A stretch of DNA of 64,000 nt from Selaginella tamariscina (GCA_003024785.1 PUQB01000095.1:402356-466355), one strand, 5' to 3'; positions 24,966-38,274 are shown, numbered from the stretch's first letter. Notes: generated by a model not told the origin, from the letters alone. Made by a program: numbers and translations.

Positions 24966-26900
24966 CCATATAATTTGGACTCACTAAGCTAAATTAATGA
25001 ACGTACAATTGATAAGTGTATGAAAAAGAATATTTAAGATACACACGAATGATACTTTGTGCATGTATTATTAATTTAAGTCATATATATATTATTGAAA
25101 TACTCAATATCAACTTCACATATTAAAAATAGTTCATACTACAACAAAAGTTAGAAATGACTTTAAGTAACACTTCGTATAAACATGAAGTATCATGTTT
25201 TAAATAATTAAATAATGAAGTTTTTAAATATCATGAAGTATCATGTTTTGAATTATCACATTCAATAAAAAATAAAGTTCTTATGTGCATAACAACATTT
25301 GTGTTAAATGTAATAAGTCATTGATCACACAGAAGATATGTTATAAATATATAATTATTATATATTTGATACTTAAACATCCAATATATCTAGTTAAGTA
25401 TGTAGAGATATATGTTATAAATATATACATTATTAACACACACACACATATATACACAAATGAACAAAGAAAGGATTTGTACCTAGACGATTGAGAAGGT
25501 TTTAAAATGTATGAAAATTCAAATGTATAAAATACATATTTATATATTGTATCCTTATGTACTTTATAGCTTAGTTACCATTTATAAATCTATATGTTTC
25601 ATTTAAATAAATACAATTGTTATATAAAATAGCAAAAGCTTTAATTAATGACAAATTTGATTATCTCATGTTTCACACTCATATTATAAGCACAATCATA
25701 TTATAAGTATAATTATGTATTGTTGTATATACTCATGAATTAAAGTATTAAGGTATTATTTGAGAAATGAAAACATGTGTATATATTTTGATGTGTTTAA
25801 ATGCACACATGCATGTATATATTTTTATATAGGATTATGGAAGCATGGTGGGTTAGATACATGCTCCAGGAAGAAATACATTTGCTACACGTCAAAAAGC
25901 ATACTCTTAACCAAGGGAATATTGTAGAGAAAGAATGTGAATTTATGTCCGCGTGACAAAATATTTTAACCCCATGAACTTAAAATATATATAAAAAATT
26001 AAATTCATGTGACTTAACTTCAAAATAAATTTTATTTAAACATATACATTATAATGTAATATAGTTATTTAAACTTATGGCATTTACTAGTATTGCTTCT
26101 TTCATTTCAGTTTTTATAAATTAAATAGATGTTTTTAATCAATTTCATTTTGATTTGTAATGAAATTAATATATTTAATTAATTTTATTCTATTTCATTC
26201 TAATTTCCAGCAAAAATTAAATAATAACAAGAATAGTTCATTAATTTTTAATAAACTGAATGATTAAACATTATTGTAAATATCATATCAAGTCTTTAAA
26301 ATAAAATTTTTCTTGATTTAATTTAAAAAAATTTAGTGGTTATGATAAAATTTAATTTATATTTTAAATTATTAAGTATATTCTGCAACCTTACCTCTCA
26401 TGTTGTAAAGATTTTTTAGGGTATGCAAATTTTAAATTTTGGTAATTAAACTATTCATTCATATATGTATAATCTGTTTCAAAATAAAATAAATATGATT
26501 TCTTGTAATTATTAATTATCTTGTATTTTATATATTACTTGTGCTTCATCAAAAATGTCATTTGTGTTGAGTTAAATGTGTTAATAAATGGGCAAACTGA
26601 GAAAGTGGTGGCAGCTGTGGGATTAGAGCGGATTGAAGCTTAAATCAAACGTCTTAAACCACTTGGCCAAGCTGTCATTTACAAACACTATTATATATCT
26701 TTGTATGTACACATGCATTTTATATATAGGTATGTGTGTACATAGAATATATATGTGTCTAGATGTATTAAGTTTTATGGTTGATATATTGGTATTATAT
26801 AATATATAATTACTTCATAAGTTTGTAAATAAATGACTATATATATCCTATAAAGCCATGTATTTTAGTTAAAATCCCTAAGAATATATTTAAAACTAAT
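24966..26900. repeat. Segmental duplication, section A, copy 2 (first part)
   Basis: Matches copy 1 (4430-5965) and copy 4 (56245-58210). Its opening, CTCACTAAGCTAAATTAA near 24970, is shared with copy 4 (56253). It is AT-rich with no gene, and the solo LTR interrupts it at 26905. Confidence 0.75.
26610..26676 (-). pseudogene. tRNA-Leu-like pseudogene
   Basis: Minus-strand copy of the fossil at 5683-5749. It has a leucine-type D arm and an anticodon loop TTTAAGC (UAA). The T arm 5' half is missing and one acceptor-stem pair is mismatched. Confidence 0.6.
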
Positions 26901-26905
26901 GTGGG

Positions 26906-28639
26906 TGTCAGAGTTTTAACCCAGAGGGCCAACATGTGACAACACGTGGCTGCTAAGTGACTATTCGGCGTCATCACCCTATGTGAACAACGCTAAGTTT
27001 CCAAAACAACCCCAACGACCCCCAAGGTTAGACTCTAATGCCCAAGTGGACAGAAGACTTAGGGTTTAGCCTAAGTCTCCCACCCCTAAAACCCTTGAGG
27101 GATAACCCTAGTTGACTTAGGGTCTTGCCCTAGAAGACCTAGACAGGCTCATGCCCTAACCCCCATCAAGGAGACGTGTGTTCCACACATACCCCTAGAC
27201 AAGCTAAGGCATCGTCACTTACCCCTTGAGGAATCACCCTCATCCGGGAGTACAACCCCTTTAGGGCGACAAGGGGTACCCTGAACCACGACTAACCCCT
27301 AAGGGTTTGAGTGGCCAAGTTATACCCTAGACCTAGGGCTAGTACTTAGTGAGGACACGAGTGTGCGCCGTAGGCGGACACGAGTGTTCTGCTAAGCAAA
27401 CTCCCTAAGGCTAGGTTTGGGATAACCCTAAGCACATGACCTTGCGAGTGCCTTACGAAAGGGCTTCTGCTAATGAGCTTAGGTTGTTCAACCCCTGGAT
27501 TCCAAGGAGAACACTCCCCTAGCCAAGTGTGCCAAAGCACACCTAGTTACGAGACCTAACCTCCCTTGAGCGGATGCCCAAGGCTTAGCACCCTAGTGCA
27601 AGCACAAGCATGCCTGTTTGCTAGAGTATCCAACCCCTTAGCGACAAGCCCATGACATAACCCCAAAGGGCGTGCCTCGGGCGTTGTACCATGTGACGTT
27701 TAGCCCAGTGTCACATCTCCATGTGACACTGCCTTCCATGATGTGGGCTATCATGCCATAGCCCTTAGATTCAAGAGTTGCACCAAGTACCACAAACGTG
27801 GTTCCTAAATGCCAACTCTAGAACCCCTCAATGAACCCTCAGGAACCAGTAACGTGAACCTGTCAAACAAGATCCCACGCCCACAGTTGGACAAGGACAC
27901 GGATGTGCCTTGCTTGGCCGTGAGTGCTACACCTAGCTTGACGTGGAGGAGGCTGGAGACAAGCCTCAACCTCTGCCTCTTGGAACGTGCATTCCGACAA
28001 GACCTCCCAGGCATGGATTCGCCAACGTTAAGGGTAAGCTACCCCGAAGGTGGGACGTACCCCTGGCATCTGGAAGTTAGGGCGGCACAACAGAGGGTTG
28101 TACCTTAACGACACAAGCTGAAGCTTGCACCGCAGAAGAGCAACGAACTCATTCATGAACCCAGGAGCTCTCCTACGTATACTCTACCTTATTTATGTGA
28201 CGGAGCCCCCCCCCCCTCTTTTCCTATATTGTTAGTGGGCTGGCACTGAATTTTAGCCCCTTAGACAAATTAGCAATATGAGCTATAACTCACCCTTACT
28301 CCTACCCCTAAACCCTACCCAAGGGGGTGGGGTTTTAGGGCGTGGGTTAGGGCAACCCTAGGGTGTTCCTAACCCTACTTAACACGCCGAACTCATCTGC
28401 AAAGACCAATCAACCTATTCGGGACGTCAAAATTGGGGGTGGTTTCTAGAAGGTAAGTTCTAGCTTCGCTTAGAGTTTCCTGCAAATACCTAATGACACC
28501 CGGCCGGACCATCACCAGATACCCAAGTGCACTAAGCGGGCCTGTTTCCTACTACATCTAGGGTCCATCAACATAGTACAGTAGGTAACAACAGTCAACG
28601 TCCAAAGTAAAGGGTCGAGTCATAGTAAAAATTATGATA
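26906..28639 (-). mobile_element. Solo LTR with 5 bp target-site duplication
   Basis: A 1734 bp LTR of the same family and orientation as 1357-3181. It is flanked by GTGGG at 26901-26905 and 28640-28644. The empty site survives in section A copy 1 near 5970 (AATGTGGGAAAAC), which proves the insertion. No internal region or second LTR is present, so this is a solo LTR left by recombination. It inserted after the section A duplication that separates copies 1 and 2, or into one copy only. The left terminal inverted repeat is intact (TGTCAG) and the right end reads ATGATA. Confidence 0.9.
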
Positions 28640-28644
28640 GTGGG

Positions 28645-30150
28645 AAAACCTAAGGAATGTTTTATCTTCAGTTTTCCATGATTGATATGTATATGTATAT
28701 TTATGGATATGTATATGCATATACATATATTTAGTAGATCTATTAAATACCACTACATAAGAAGTAGAGACCCTCACAAAACCACCTAACCTCTCGAGCT
28801 GTTTTTAGTTTCATGTGCCCTTAATTCTCTATTAGATCTAGGTATAGCTTCTTAAGAATATTTTAACTTATACCTTTTTAGGGAATATTCTTTGATTTGT
28901 TATATGAGTCATAACAATGCATATACATATTTATAAATAAGTGTAAAACATGTTTACCCACACCATATGCTAGTATTTTTAGTATATATGTTATAAATAT
29001 ACTGAGTTTATTCTACATGAAAACAAAAGTAATATTTTTAAAAGAATCAAAATCAATAGTTAAGAATGGATCTTTAATTTAATTTAAATAAATTAAATTG
29101 ATATATTAATAAATTAGGGTGAAGAAATATAACCACAAACATACACATGTAGTAAATAGTTAAAAACATATATAAGTATTAATGTTTGTATATATAGAAG
29201 TTACAGATAATGCTTTCTTAAGAACTTTCCACAAACACACATATATAACTGGCACTTTGTCACCTCATTCCTGTGAGCTAAATAAATATGTGAGTGGGTC
29301 CAAGAGCAAATTAAAATTTTCTTTCCATATTTAATACACCCTTCTCTCTCTCTCACACGAGGAGCATTCTTGTATGCACATGTATACATATCTATGTATG
29401 CGAATCTTTTATAGATATAAATGTTTTGTATGTGTCATACAATGGTAAAAAATTATATGTAACAGTTTTGTGATTGCAAACAACATATTGATCGAGATTT
29501 ATAGAAAATCCCTTTAAATGTTTTTAAGTACATTTGTATTTAGCCCCATGAATAAATTTTTAAACTTTATTTAGATGTTTTTAGGTACATTTGTATTTAG
29601 CCTCACGAATAAATTTCTAAACTTTATTTAGATTGACCGAGTGGTATAAGGCGTTCTAGGCTTCTATCTCAAGATTGGGGTTTCAATTCCCACGGCTGTC
29701 ACTTTATTGTATTCATAAATTTAAGATGGTACTTGTATAGAACAAGCCGTTTGGACGTTATTAACGAGCATATTTTAGGTTTAAGATGGTACTTGTATAA
29801 CAATAATAATAAATATAAGTAGTAATAATACATTTGAGTGTATATATATATATTGTTTCATATTTATATTATAAATATAAATTTGAATATGTATATTATT
29901 ATATAATTAATTGCATTTAACACAAATATTTTTATGCAGATTGTTTAATATGATCATTTGAAAACGTGATACTTCATGTTTATTATTGATATATACTATT
30001 CATTTGAAGAATATAAAAACCATTTATTGCAGTGTTGCTATGTATTCATTGTTTGATAATTTAAAACCTGATGCGTATAATATACGACATAATGTGTACA
30101 AAGTACTTACGACACTAACCGTAGTGAAAGAATGCTACGGATGAATAATT
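28645..30150. repeat. Segmental duplication, section A, copy 2 (second part)
   Basis: Continues section A after the solo LTR and matches 5970-7330 and 58205-59529. It contains about 170 bp near 28745-28915 that are absent from the other copies, and a direct duplication of about 65 bp near 29505-29630 (two copies of TTAGCC..CGAATAAATTT-type sequence). No gene is seen. Confidence 0.65.
29631..29700 (+). pseudogene. tRNA-Leu-like pseudogene, plus orientation
   Basis: Counterpart of 6602-6661 but longer. It has D arm TTGACCGAGTGGTATAAGG, an anticodon region containing CTAGG, a T-arm remnant (GGGGTTTCAATTCCC) and a 3' end GGCTGTC. The 5' acceptor strand is replaced by AT-rich sequence, so it cannot form a tRNA. 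Confidence 0.55.
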
Positions 30151-31217
30151 AAAATAGATTAATAATTAAACATTTCTATAGCATTTTTTTACTACACTAG
30201 TCTGGCTATACACACAAACTGCAAGCAGCTAGGCTTGTCATTGGGTGTGCTCCACTAACTCTATAATAGTGGTTCGGGATGGGTCCTGGTTTCTCTCTCT
30301 CTTTCTGTATGTTCTCTATCTATGAAGATGCGTCCCATCGGTATATCACACACAAACACAGACCCTGTGTGTGTGTGCGCATGGGGAGGGAGGGAGGGAG
30401 TACGAGTGAGTGAACATAATCTATAATGATTCGACAAATTTTCTACTCTCCAGTGAGAAAACGGGCTTAGAGGTAACTTATTAAACATTAAATTATATCG
30501 ATTAAACTATTGAATAACGCATTTCATGTTCACAAAAGTCTAAAAGTTGAATTTTTTTAAACATTAAGTCTAATTTCTATTTAAATATACATATGTACAG
30601 GTCATTATATTGTATCTGTGCAAGTTCACGTATGATAATTAGTTTTGAATATTTTGGAAAATGTGTAATACATGTCATTATGTTTTGTATATGTATATAC
30701 ACATGGAGCCGTTGTATATGTCTATTTTGACTTGTTTATGCACATACAATAATATTGTAAGGTTATACATATCTCTCACAAGCAGAATAATAATAAACTT
30801 CTTTTTTTTAATATATATATATATATATTCTTTCATTTAGCAGTGTTAACTAGAAACCGTGTTTTATTGTGTACCAATATTCTCCGTACAAATACACCAA
30901 TGAAATATTAAAATCATACAAGAATCACAACGAGAGTGTATTCATTTATATTCAATGATGTGTAATATATAATTTTCTATAATATACAGGTAATATTTAT
31001 ACACGCTACATACCAAACCGGTAGGCGTATAGAGGCGGGTTCGAGAAAACTCAAATATAAAGAATACTTATTAATGTTTATAAGTAATAGGTATTATTTA
31101 ATATGTTATGCATCACGTATATAATCTGATTCTAACCTAGGTTACACATCATTCACCTATTAGTCTTGCACAATTGTAAACTTCCATTTCTCCAGATGTT
31201 GAAATGAATGTGAGTTA

Positions 31218-31282
<65 letters not shown>
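31218..31282. repeat. (CT)n microsatellite
   Basis: About 65 bp of almost pure CT followed by (AT)n, in a position where the other copies have only AT repeats. It is a recent expansion specific to copy 2. Confidence 0.9.
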
Positions 31283-31308
<26 letters not shown>

Positions 31309-31743
31309 AAATCTGCTAAAAACATGCGAGGGCTAGTTGGATGATCTATAACCAAATTCATCAATATACTAGTTTTAAAAATGTTAGAAACAATAAAATG
31401 TTTCAATCATGTAAGCTTGAAAATATATAACGATAATATATATTTACTTTAACCAGCATTTCAGTTATTAGTCTTGCACAATTGTAAACTTTCATTTCTT
31501 TAAATGTTTAAATAAATGTGAATACACTATATATATATATATAAATCTACTAAAAACATGTGAGGGCTAGTTGGGATGATCTATAACCAAATTCATCAAT
31601 ATACTAGTTTTAAAAATGTTTTAATCCTGTGTAAGAACCATTTATGTTTGTAAGCTTGAAAATATATAATGTTAATATATATTTACTTTAACCATTAATT
31701 AGTACATGCACAGCATATTAACTGCGTGGACCAGCCATCGGTT

Positions 31744-31791
31744 CACGTGCACTCTTGCGTGAGCGTGCGCGTGAGCTGTTCCGTATATAAA
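31744..31791 (+). promoter_or_regulatory. Promoter of F-box copy 2 (G-box and TATA box)
   Basis: CACGTG at 31744-31749 and TATATAA at 31784-31790, with the same spacing as copy 1. The start codon at 31957 follows. Confidence 0.55.
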
Positions 31792-31956
31792 CATGGCAAC
31801 CACTTAGGTCAATTCCATATTCCAGGGTTCTCATTCAGTCGTGAGAAATTTAGGCATTTTTATGTTCTGTATATATACACACAAACAAGGGAAATTAGGC
31901 TATACAGTGTTGCAATTGAGGTTTAGAGGACATCTCCATCTTCATAATCACTTGAA

Positions 31957-33047
31957 ATGTCTGTATGTGAGAAAGAGTCGAGGAAGCGTGTCAGAATTGA
32001 ACAGTTCGCTCCTTCGAAGAAGCGTGTCAGGATTGAACACGAGGATAACTGGGGGGAGTTTAATAGATTTTATAGCCTTGGAGAGGCACTGGACAGTCTT
32101 CCAAGCGATGTTTTGGTGATATTCTAGGATTTGCAGCTGAGTTTGAATATAGAAAACTACTTATCTTGGGTTCTGTGTGCAAAGCTTGGAAAGAACTCAT
32201 CATAAGTCAGGTGAAAGTAGTCACTGTAAATATGTGGCACAGTGAGTACGCATGCACATCAGTGTGTCAGTTTCTTGAGAGTTACAGTGGCTCGATCCAG
32301 ACGGTTAAGATTGTGGGCAGTCGTCAACATGCTCTGGATTGGAAACCTCTACTGCAAACGTTACTCAAGTGCAGATACTTACAGAATCTTACTGTACGGA
32401 ATAGTCTGGCAGGTAGAGGACGACCCAGTTGCTGCCGCTGTATTTAAAAAACTTGTTACTTTAAGGCTGCACTACTTGTGGCCTCGTGGCGAAGTGAACT
32501 CAGCATTGCATCTCCACACTTGCGGACTCTTGAGATTGAAGACTTTTTCAGTGAAGATGGAGTGCTCAATCTGGTGGGCATACAATCTTTGGACTGCCTT
32601 CACATTAATGATGGAAATTAATAATGGTTAATGCTGTGAATCTTTTACACGTAGGGATGTTTTCAATTGGCTATACTCGTCAAAAGAGTTAAGATTTGCT
32701 GCTCCAAAGCTAAAGGGCATCTTCACCTTTCAACCAAAGCTAAGCCTAAGAGAGATTATTAAGGATGTGCAGAATGTTCAAGTGAATACACTGCGTGTAG
32801 ATTACCCAGCCGATGACCTTATTCAGGAAATTTGGCCATGTCTGCATGTGCCAAAGCTGTATTTAATGTGAGAACAAGTGGATTACAGGTAAAATAGTAA
32901 GATGGATAAAGTGGTTTGAAACGAATAATAAGTCTGGTAGAAGTGGTAATGAATATTAGAGATAACACCATAGCTAACAGGACCTTATCAAGGATACTAG
33001 CCAAATTTTTAGAAAGGGCTCGTCTTACAGTTACAGGACTTGAATAG
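31957..33047 (+). pseudogene. F-box/LRR-like gene, copy 2 (heavily broken)
   Basis: Same start, promoter and 3' end as copies 1 and 3. The first frame reads MSVCEKESRKRVRIEQFAPS, then KKRVRIEHED and DSLPSDV, but runs into a stop after VLVIF because of the one-base deletion it shares with copy 1. Further frame changes lie in the LRR-like half, near 32400, 32490, 32615, 32680 and 32860-32880 when compared base by base with copy 1. The surviving open pieces are 93 codons (32166-32447) and 129 codons (32242-32631, partly out of frame). It is the most degraded of the three. A poly(A) signal follows in GAATAAATAAG near 33092. Confidence 0.8.
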
Positions 33048-35396
33048 TAAAAGTTGCAATCACCATTGTTATATTATATGTGTTTGATTTGAATAAATAA
33101 GAATTTTTTTGCTTTACTTTTATATCATATTAATTTAATGCCTTTCCAATTAACACGCACATATTATAAAACATATTTTCAAAAACATTTATCATATATT
33201 AAACTATAGACACGTACTTGCATATACATAATAGCTTTAGAATATTCTTGGTACAGCTAGAACGCAATTTTTCTCGTTACAAATGCCTTATATATATATA
33301 TATATAAACTGTGATGCATACATAACTTTGTTATTATATGTTTGACAGTATGACCTCGTGTGTGAGTGAGAGAAATCCATAAGGTTTCATTTGTATACAG
33401 AGGATAATATGTGCCTGTGCACATGTACACTACATGCTATATGAACTCGTGTGCATACACCCTAATTATATATTTTATAACCATTGATTTTATTAACTAT
33501 TAGATCTAATAATTTTGGTTTAGAAAGTGATTTATAAGCTTGATATATGAACTTTTAATGCAGTACATAATTATAGACATTTATTATAAAGTTAAAAGAG
33601 GAAATCAACTATAGGATAGTGGTTTTGATAATCTTTTTCCATGTATAACCCAAGTTTATAAACTAAAGTTTCTAATTTAAATTCAATGTTATATTTAATT
33701 TAATTGGAAATGATTTTTTTTTTAACTAGCATTTACATTTTGGTATTACTTGAAAATCTATATAATTAAGACATAAGCTACCAGACGAGGTTTCTATATT
33801 TAGGGTGGAAAATTTCATATAGCTAATATACTTATGTGGTTAGGATATATACTGTAGCTAGTTTACAAACTTATTAAATAATTATATATTATAACAAAGA
33901 ATGATACTGTTATATGTTAGGTTATCAACCGTAAAACTTAACACGTGCATATTATATGTACACAGACATAACTATAGATAAAATGCATGTATACATACAA
34001 AGACACATTATACGCGCGCACACACACGTATAGGAATACAAGATAATATTAATAATAACAAGTTAATTAAAAATTATATTTATTTTATTTTGAAACAGAT
34101 TATATACGTGTGTGAATTAACAGTTTAATTACTGAAATTTAAAAATCATACATCTACCCTTTAGAACATAATACACTTAATAATTTAAAATATAGATTAA
34201 ATTTTAGCATTACCACTTAAACTTTTAATTATAATATTAAATAAAAAAATAAATTAATGAAATAGTCTTGTTTTTGTTGTAAATTATAATGAAATAGAAT
34301 GAAATTAATTAAATATATAATTTCTTTTTTAAAACAAATCGAAATGAAATTGATTAAAAATATATATTGGCCATAATTTTTAATTAACTATATTATATTA
34401 AAATATATGTTTAATTATAATTTTCAATTTTTACATATATGTTTTAAAAATATACATCAAAATAATATATGCGGACATAAATTCAAGTTATCTTTCCCTA
34501 AAGCATATTTCCTCTTAAAGTATATTGAGTTTGAATGTTCTAGCTTTTGTTGTTGTATGTACTTATTTAAATAAAATAGATTGATGATAGAAACTATACC
34601 TAATTTATAAAGTACACAAACAATATACAATATATAAATATATATTTTAGTAACTTCTGATTTTCATACATTCCAAAACCTTCTCAATTATTTAAAATGG
34701 TATAAATCCTCTCTTTATTCATTTGTGTATATGTGTGTGTTGATAATGTATAATAACTTATATATTTACAAAATATATCATTACATACTCTCATGTTTAA
34801 GAACAAAGGTTTAGTTTATATAGTATGTTTTTCTTATTTAAAATTGTTTTTACTTATTAATTAATGACTAATTACATTTAATACAAATATTGTTATGCAG
34901 ATAATAACTTTATTATTTATATAATGTGATAATTTAATAACATTATACTTAAGAACTTCATTATTTAATTATATAAAACATGATACTTCATGTTTATACT
35001 AAGTGTTTTATATTGATTTTCCTTATTTATAAACCCTTTCTAAATAATATTTAATTTTGACCTATGGTTACAATGTAAATTATTTTTTAATACTTAAAAT
35101 TGATATTGAGTATTTAAAATGCTTTTTATATACATACGGGTTTTAAAAACACTTAAATATAATAATACAAATATACTTTTATATTCATACACACGCACAA
35201 ACTATCTACATACATGGAGAATGTCTTCAAGCATACAACACACCTACAATCGTGTGTATCTTGGATATATTCTTTTCATCAGTGTTAGTTTCTGGTGCAA
35301 CATATTTATCCCACGCTTATTAATTTAGCTTCTAGTCTCCAGGTTATAAGGTCCAATGTCTAAGCTATTTAACGAGTCTGTCCGTTTCGTTTTAAG

Positions 35397-35781
35397 GCTT
35401 GAGCGCTGATGTGGACATCGTTGATAATGTAAAATATATTATAATATGATATAGTTATTTAAACATTGATTTCTTTCATTTGAGTTTTTTATAAATTAAA
35501 TTGTACACATATTTTAATTATTTTTATTCTATTTCATCTTAATTATTAACACAAATAAAATACTAACAAGAATATTTTCATTAAGTTCCTAAATAAAGTG
35601 AGAAATTAAACATTATTAAAAAAACTATTTTTTTAAAATTTTTTTTTTTTCATTAATTTTTCAACTTTCGTATTTAAAACAATTTAAAAATTATGTGGTA
35701 AGTTGGGGCTCACGCTGGTTCGGTCATCCGCCTGACGTGGTGCACCCCAATTATCAACCGTGTCCACATCAGCCCTCAAGC
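35397..35781. repeat. 385 bp segment with 32 bp inverted ends (MITE-like)
   Basis: The left end 35397-35428 (GCTTGAGCGCTGATGTGGAC onwards) is the near-perfect inverted repeat of 35750-35781. A related left end occurs at about 19499 and a related right end at about 43775, and GGTGTACCACGTTAGGC near 11302 matches the inner right side in inverse orientation. Short size and inverted ends suggest a MITE. I see no clear target duplication, so this stays tentative. Confidence 0.4.
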
Positions 35782-36036
35782 AATATGGATAATGCTGACT
35801 CACTCCTTGAAGCGGACAAGCTCATCAAATGAATGTGGAATAAATATGCTGCACACACGCACTAAAATCTCATCTACATACATCTGCACACATATATGTC
35901 AGTATTCTGAATATTCCCTTGTATACGCGTGTCAATTGCCTGTTAAATGTGGGTAAATAAATACTTTATATTATAAACAATAGTATATTCTTATTATAAA
36001 TATTACGAAAGAATACAAAAGAGTTCAATTGTAATA

Positions 36037-36050
36037 GGCCAAGCTGTTAG
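36037..36050 (-). pseudogene. tRNA-Leu 5' fragment
   Basis: Only the 5' end is recognisable (CTAACAGCTTGGCC on the minus strand). By position it is the inverted counterpart of the plus-strand fossil at 6602-6661. A twin lies at about 44168-44182. Confidence 0.35.
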
Positions 36051-36750
36051 TTACAATATTAAAACTTTTACATATAATCTGTTTACCATTGTACGACGCA
36101 TACATGCATTTATACTATAAAAGCTGCATGAACTTGTGCATACATAGTTATGTATACATGAATGTTCCTCTTGTGTGCGAGAGAAAGAGAGATGTATTAA
36201 ATATAAAAAGACATTTTTATATATAGGTGCTTGTCAAAGGTTTTTAGGAAAACATTATCTATGACTTGTATATACATAATATTTATATATGTTTTTAATA
36301 AGTTATTACATGTATATATTTGTGGTTATATTTTCTTTGTCCCGATCTATTAATATATCAATTTAATCTTATTAACTTATTTAAATTAAATTAAAGATTC
36401 AATATTAACTATTGATTTTGATTCTTTTCTTAAGTATATTACTTATGTTCCACGTTGTAAACCATATACTCGTCAGGGAAAACTGAAAATAAAACATTCT
36501 TTCAGTTTTCCCCTGACAAATCCAAGAATAACATTAGTTTTAAATGTATTTTAGGGACAATACATAGAATATTATTTACTAATACATGGAATATACATAT
36601 GTATAATTTGTTTCAAAATAAATCGAATACAATTTTTGATTAACTTATACCTATTAATATTATTTTATAATAATATTATTAATTAAGTTACATTGTATAA
36701 TATTCTAGTGTGTTGAGTTTAAATGTGTTAATAAAGTATGAAAAAGTCGC

Positions 36751-36814
36751 GACAGCTGTGGGATGCCCTTGGGGATTGGAGCCTAAACGCCTTAGACCAC
36801 TCGGCCAAGCTGTC
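36751..36814 (-). pseudogene. tRNA-Leu(UAG)-like pseudogene
   Basis: Best preserved of the family. It has a 7 bp acceptor stem (GACAGCT/AGCTGTC), a standard D arm (TGGCCGAGTGGTCTAAGGCG), an anticodon loop TTTAGGC (UAG), and a variable-arm sequence AATCCCCAAGGGC. About five bases of the anticodon 5' stem and the 5' half of the T arm, including box B, are deleted. Without box B it should not be transcribed or fold. Confidence 0.7.
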
Positions 36815-37310
36815 ATGTACAGCATGCCTTTTTGCTATATGCATTTTGTCTATTGTTATTAGATGTGTGTGCGATATAATGTGTGTGTGTGTGTGATATA
36901 CAAGTTTTATGGGTGATAACCTACCATATACATATATGATTACTTGATACATTTATGAATTGGTTTATGATCGATTATACTATATATAAGTGTATGCTGT
37001 CGCTATATAGTATATTCCACCCTCTCGCACACACGTCCATCTAAAGTGAGCCAACCATGGGAATGCAAATATGAGAAACCTCAGCATTAATTATGTAAAA
37101 TTTAAGGTAATACCAAAATGCAAATGTTAATTAAAAATAAATACAAAATCTAAATCAAATATAAAATTTGAATTTAAAATAAAAGCTTAACAAACCACAG
37201 TTTAAGGGACCTAGTAAAACAACACCTTAGCAACCACACGTTCTGAAACAACAGTTTCACTTGTGATAACGTATTAATATTACATTAATAAAATTAATGT
37301 GTGTGTTGAA

Positions 37311-38084
37311 TGGGTTAAATTATCGACACACCTAAAATAATTATAAAAAATAATATAGTTAAAGTTGTATGGTTTAAACCACAAAAAAGGTGACATGACA
37401 AATAAAACGAAAGATATAATGAATGTTTAGAGAAAACATGGTTTTTCAGTTAAAAAGACCTAGCATGTTTTATAAATGTTAAATCCATTCGATATGGATG
37501 GATGTTAAGAAGCATTAATAAAGTCACAATCAAAAAAATTATAAGAGAATATATGTTTTCTAAAGGTTAAAGTAATTATAAAATTATAAAATATCGTATA
37601 TTTAAAATTCATAATTTTAATAATAGTACCAAATTGTTTCCTTAACTATATAAATTTATAAAAAAATATGGAAGATTAACTATATTATTATAGGATTTTT
37701 GTATATTATATATATAGTATTACTAGTACAAATTTTTAATTAATGTTATACTTAAATATTAATATTTTAGTAACAACATTAATATTTATATAATGTAACT
37801 CTTATGTCCTTTCTTAATTTTTATATTAAGCCCATACAATATTAAATATAATATATTATATAACTTAATACCTTTACTTTTATAATGTTATTAATTTTGG
37901 TTCATGAATGCTATAATTTATTAAAGAGTCGACTACAAAATAGAATATTCTAAAGAATATTTTGTCTTTAAATATATATTTTAAAAATTATTATTTTAAT
38001 ATTAAAAAATATTAATTAAATAACTAAAATTGCTAATTATTAAGAAATGAGACTATATACATACCCATTTTAGTTACAACATGC
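37311..38084. other. AT-rich spacer with no recognisable feature
   Basis: Sequence not shared with the other duplication copies. It is very AT-rich, with long A/T runs and no open frame, hairpin or repeat that I would trust. It separates copy 2 from copy 3. Confidence 0.5.
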
Positions 38085-38272
38085 AAAAAAGTACATTTGA
38101 TTAAAGAGCATGTTGAGCGAAAAAAGATTTTATTAAATTACATCTTCATCAAGAAAATGATCATTTATACTTTAACCAAGGCACTAGTTCGAGACAAATT
38201 TGAGCTACATAGAGATCAAATAAAGATCGTGGATCCTCTTGAGTGGAAGTGTAGAAATCTTTAGATCAGATC
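38085..38272 (+). mobile_element. Ty1/Copia RNase H tail fossil (second copy)
   Basis: Matches 3590-3765 over about 180 bp, including GAGCATGTTGAGC and GAGACAAATTTGAGCTACAT. It is the last part of the Copia RNase H region plus flanking sequence, broken and old. It marks the left edge of duplication copy 3. Confidence 0.65.
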
Positions 38273-38274
38273 AT

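Larger units (their letters stand above)
30150..31956. repeat. Segmental duplication, section B, copy 2 (upstream of F-box copy 2)
   Basis: Matches 7380-8920 and 38275-39340. It carries a GC-rich island at 31011-31042, a long CT microsatellite (31218-31282) and a local tandem duplication of about 300 bp (about 31150-31455, repeated at 31456-31690). The repeated block includes a run near ACATGCGAGGGCTAGTTGG and the adjoining AT microsatellite. No gene is present before the F-box promoter. Confidence 0.7.
33070..37310. repeat. Segmental duplication, section C, copy 2
   Basis: Best-preserved version of section C, matching 40450-45450 throughout and pieces of 11000-12000 and 18272-20474. It is a mosaic. 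34080-34450 is an inverted copy of the section A arm. 35430-35700 is a direct copy. 35930-36540 is an inverted copy of the tRNA-bearing part of section A. 36560-36960 is a direct copy. Microsatellites are common. No protein gene is supported. Confidence 0.65.

Noticed and set aside
27809-28108. 99-codon plus-strand ORF in the solo LTR
   Set aside because: Same reason: chance opening in GC-rich LTR sequence, and it is closed in the other LTR.
36728-36952. Minus-strand 74-codon ORF containing SLAEWSKAFRLQSPRASHSC
   Set aside because: It is a translation of the tRNA-Leu fossil and flanks; the same peptide appears at 44868-45086 for the same reason.
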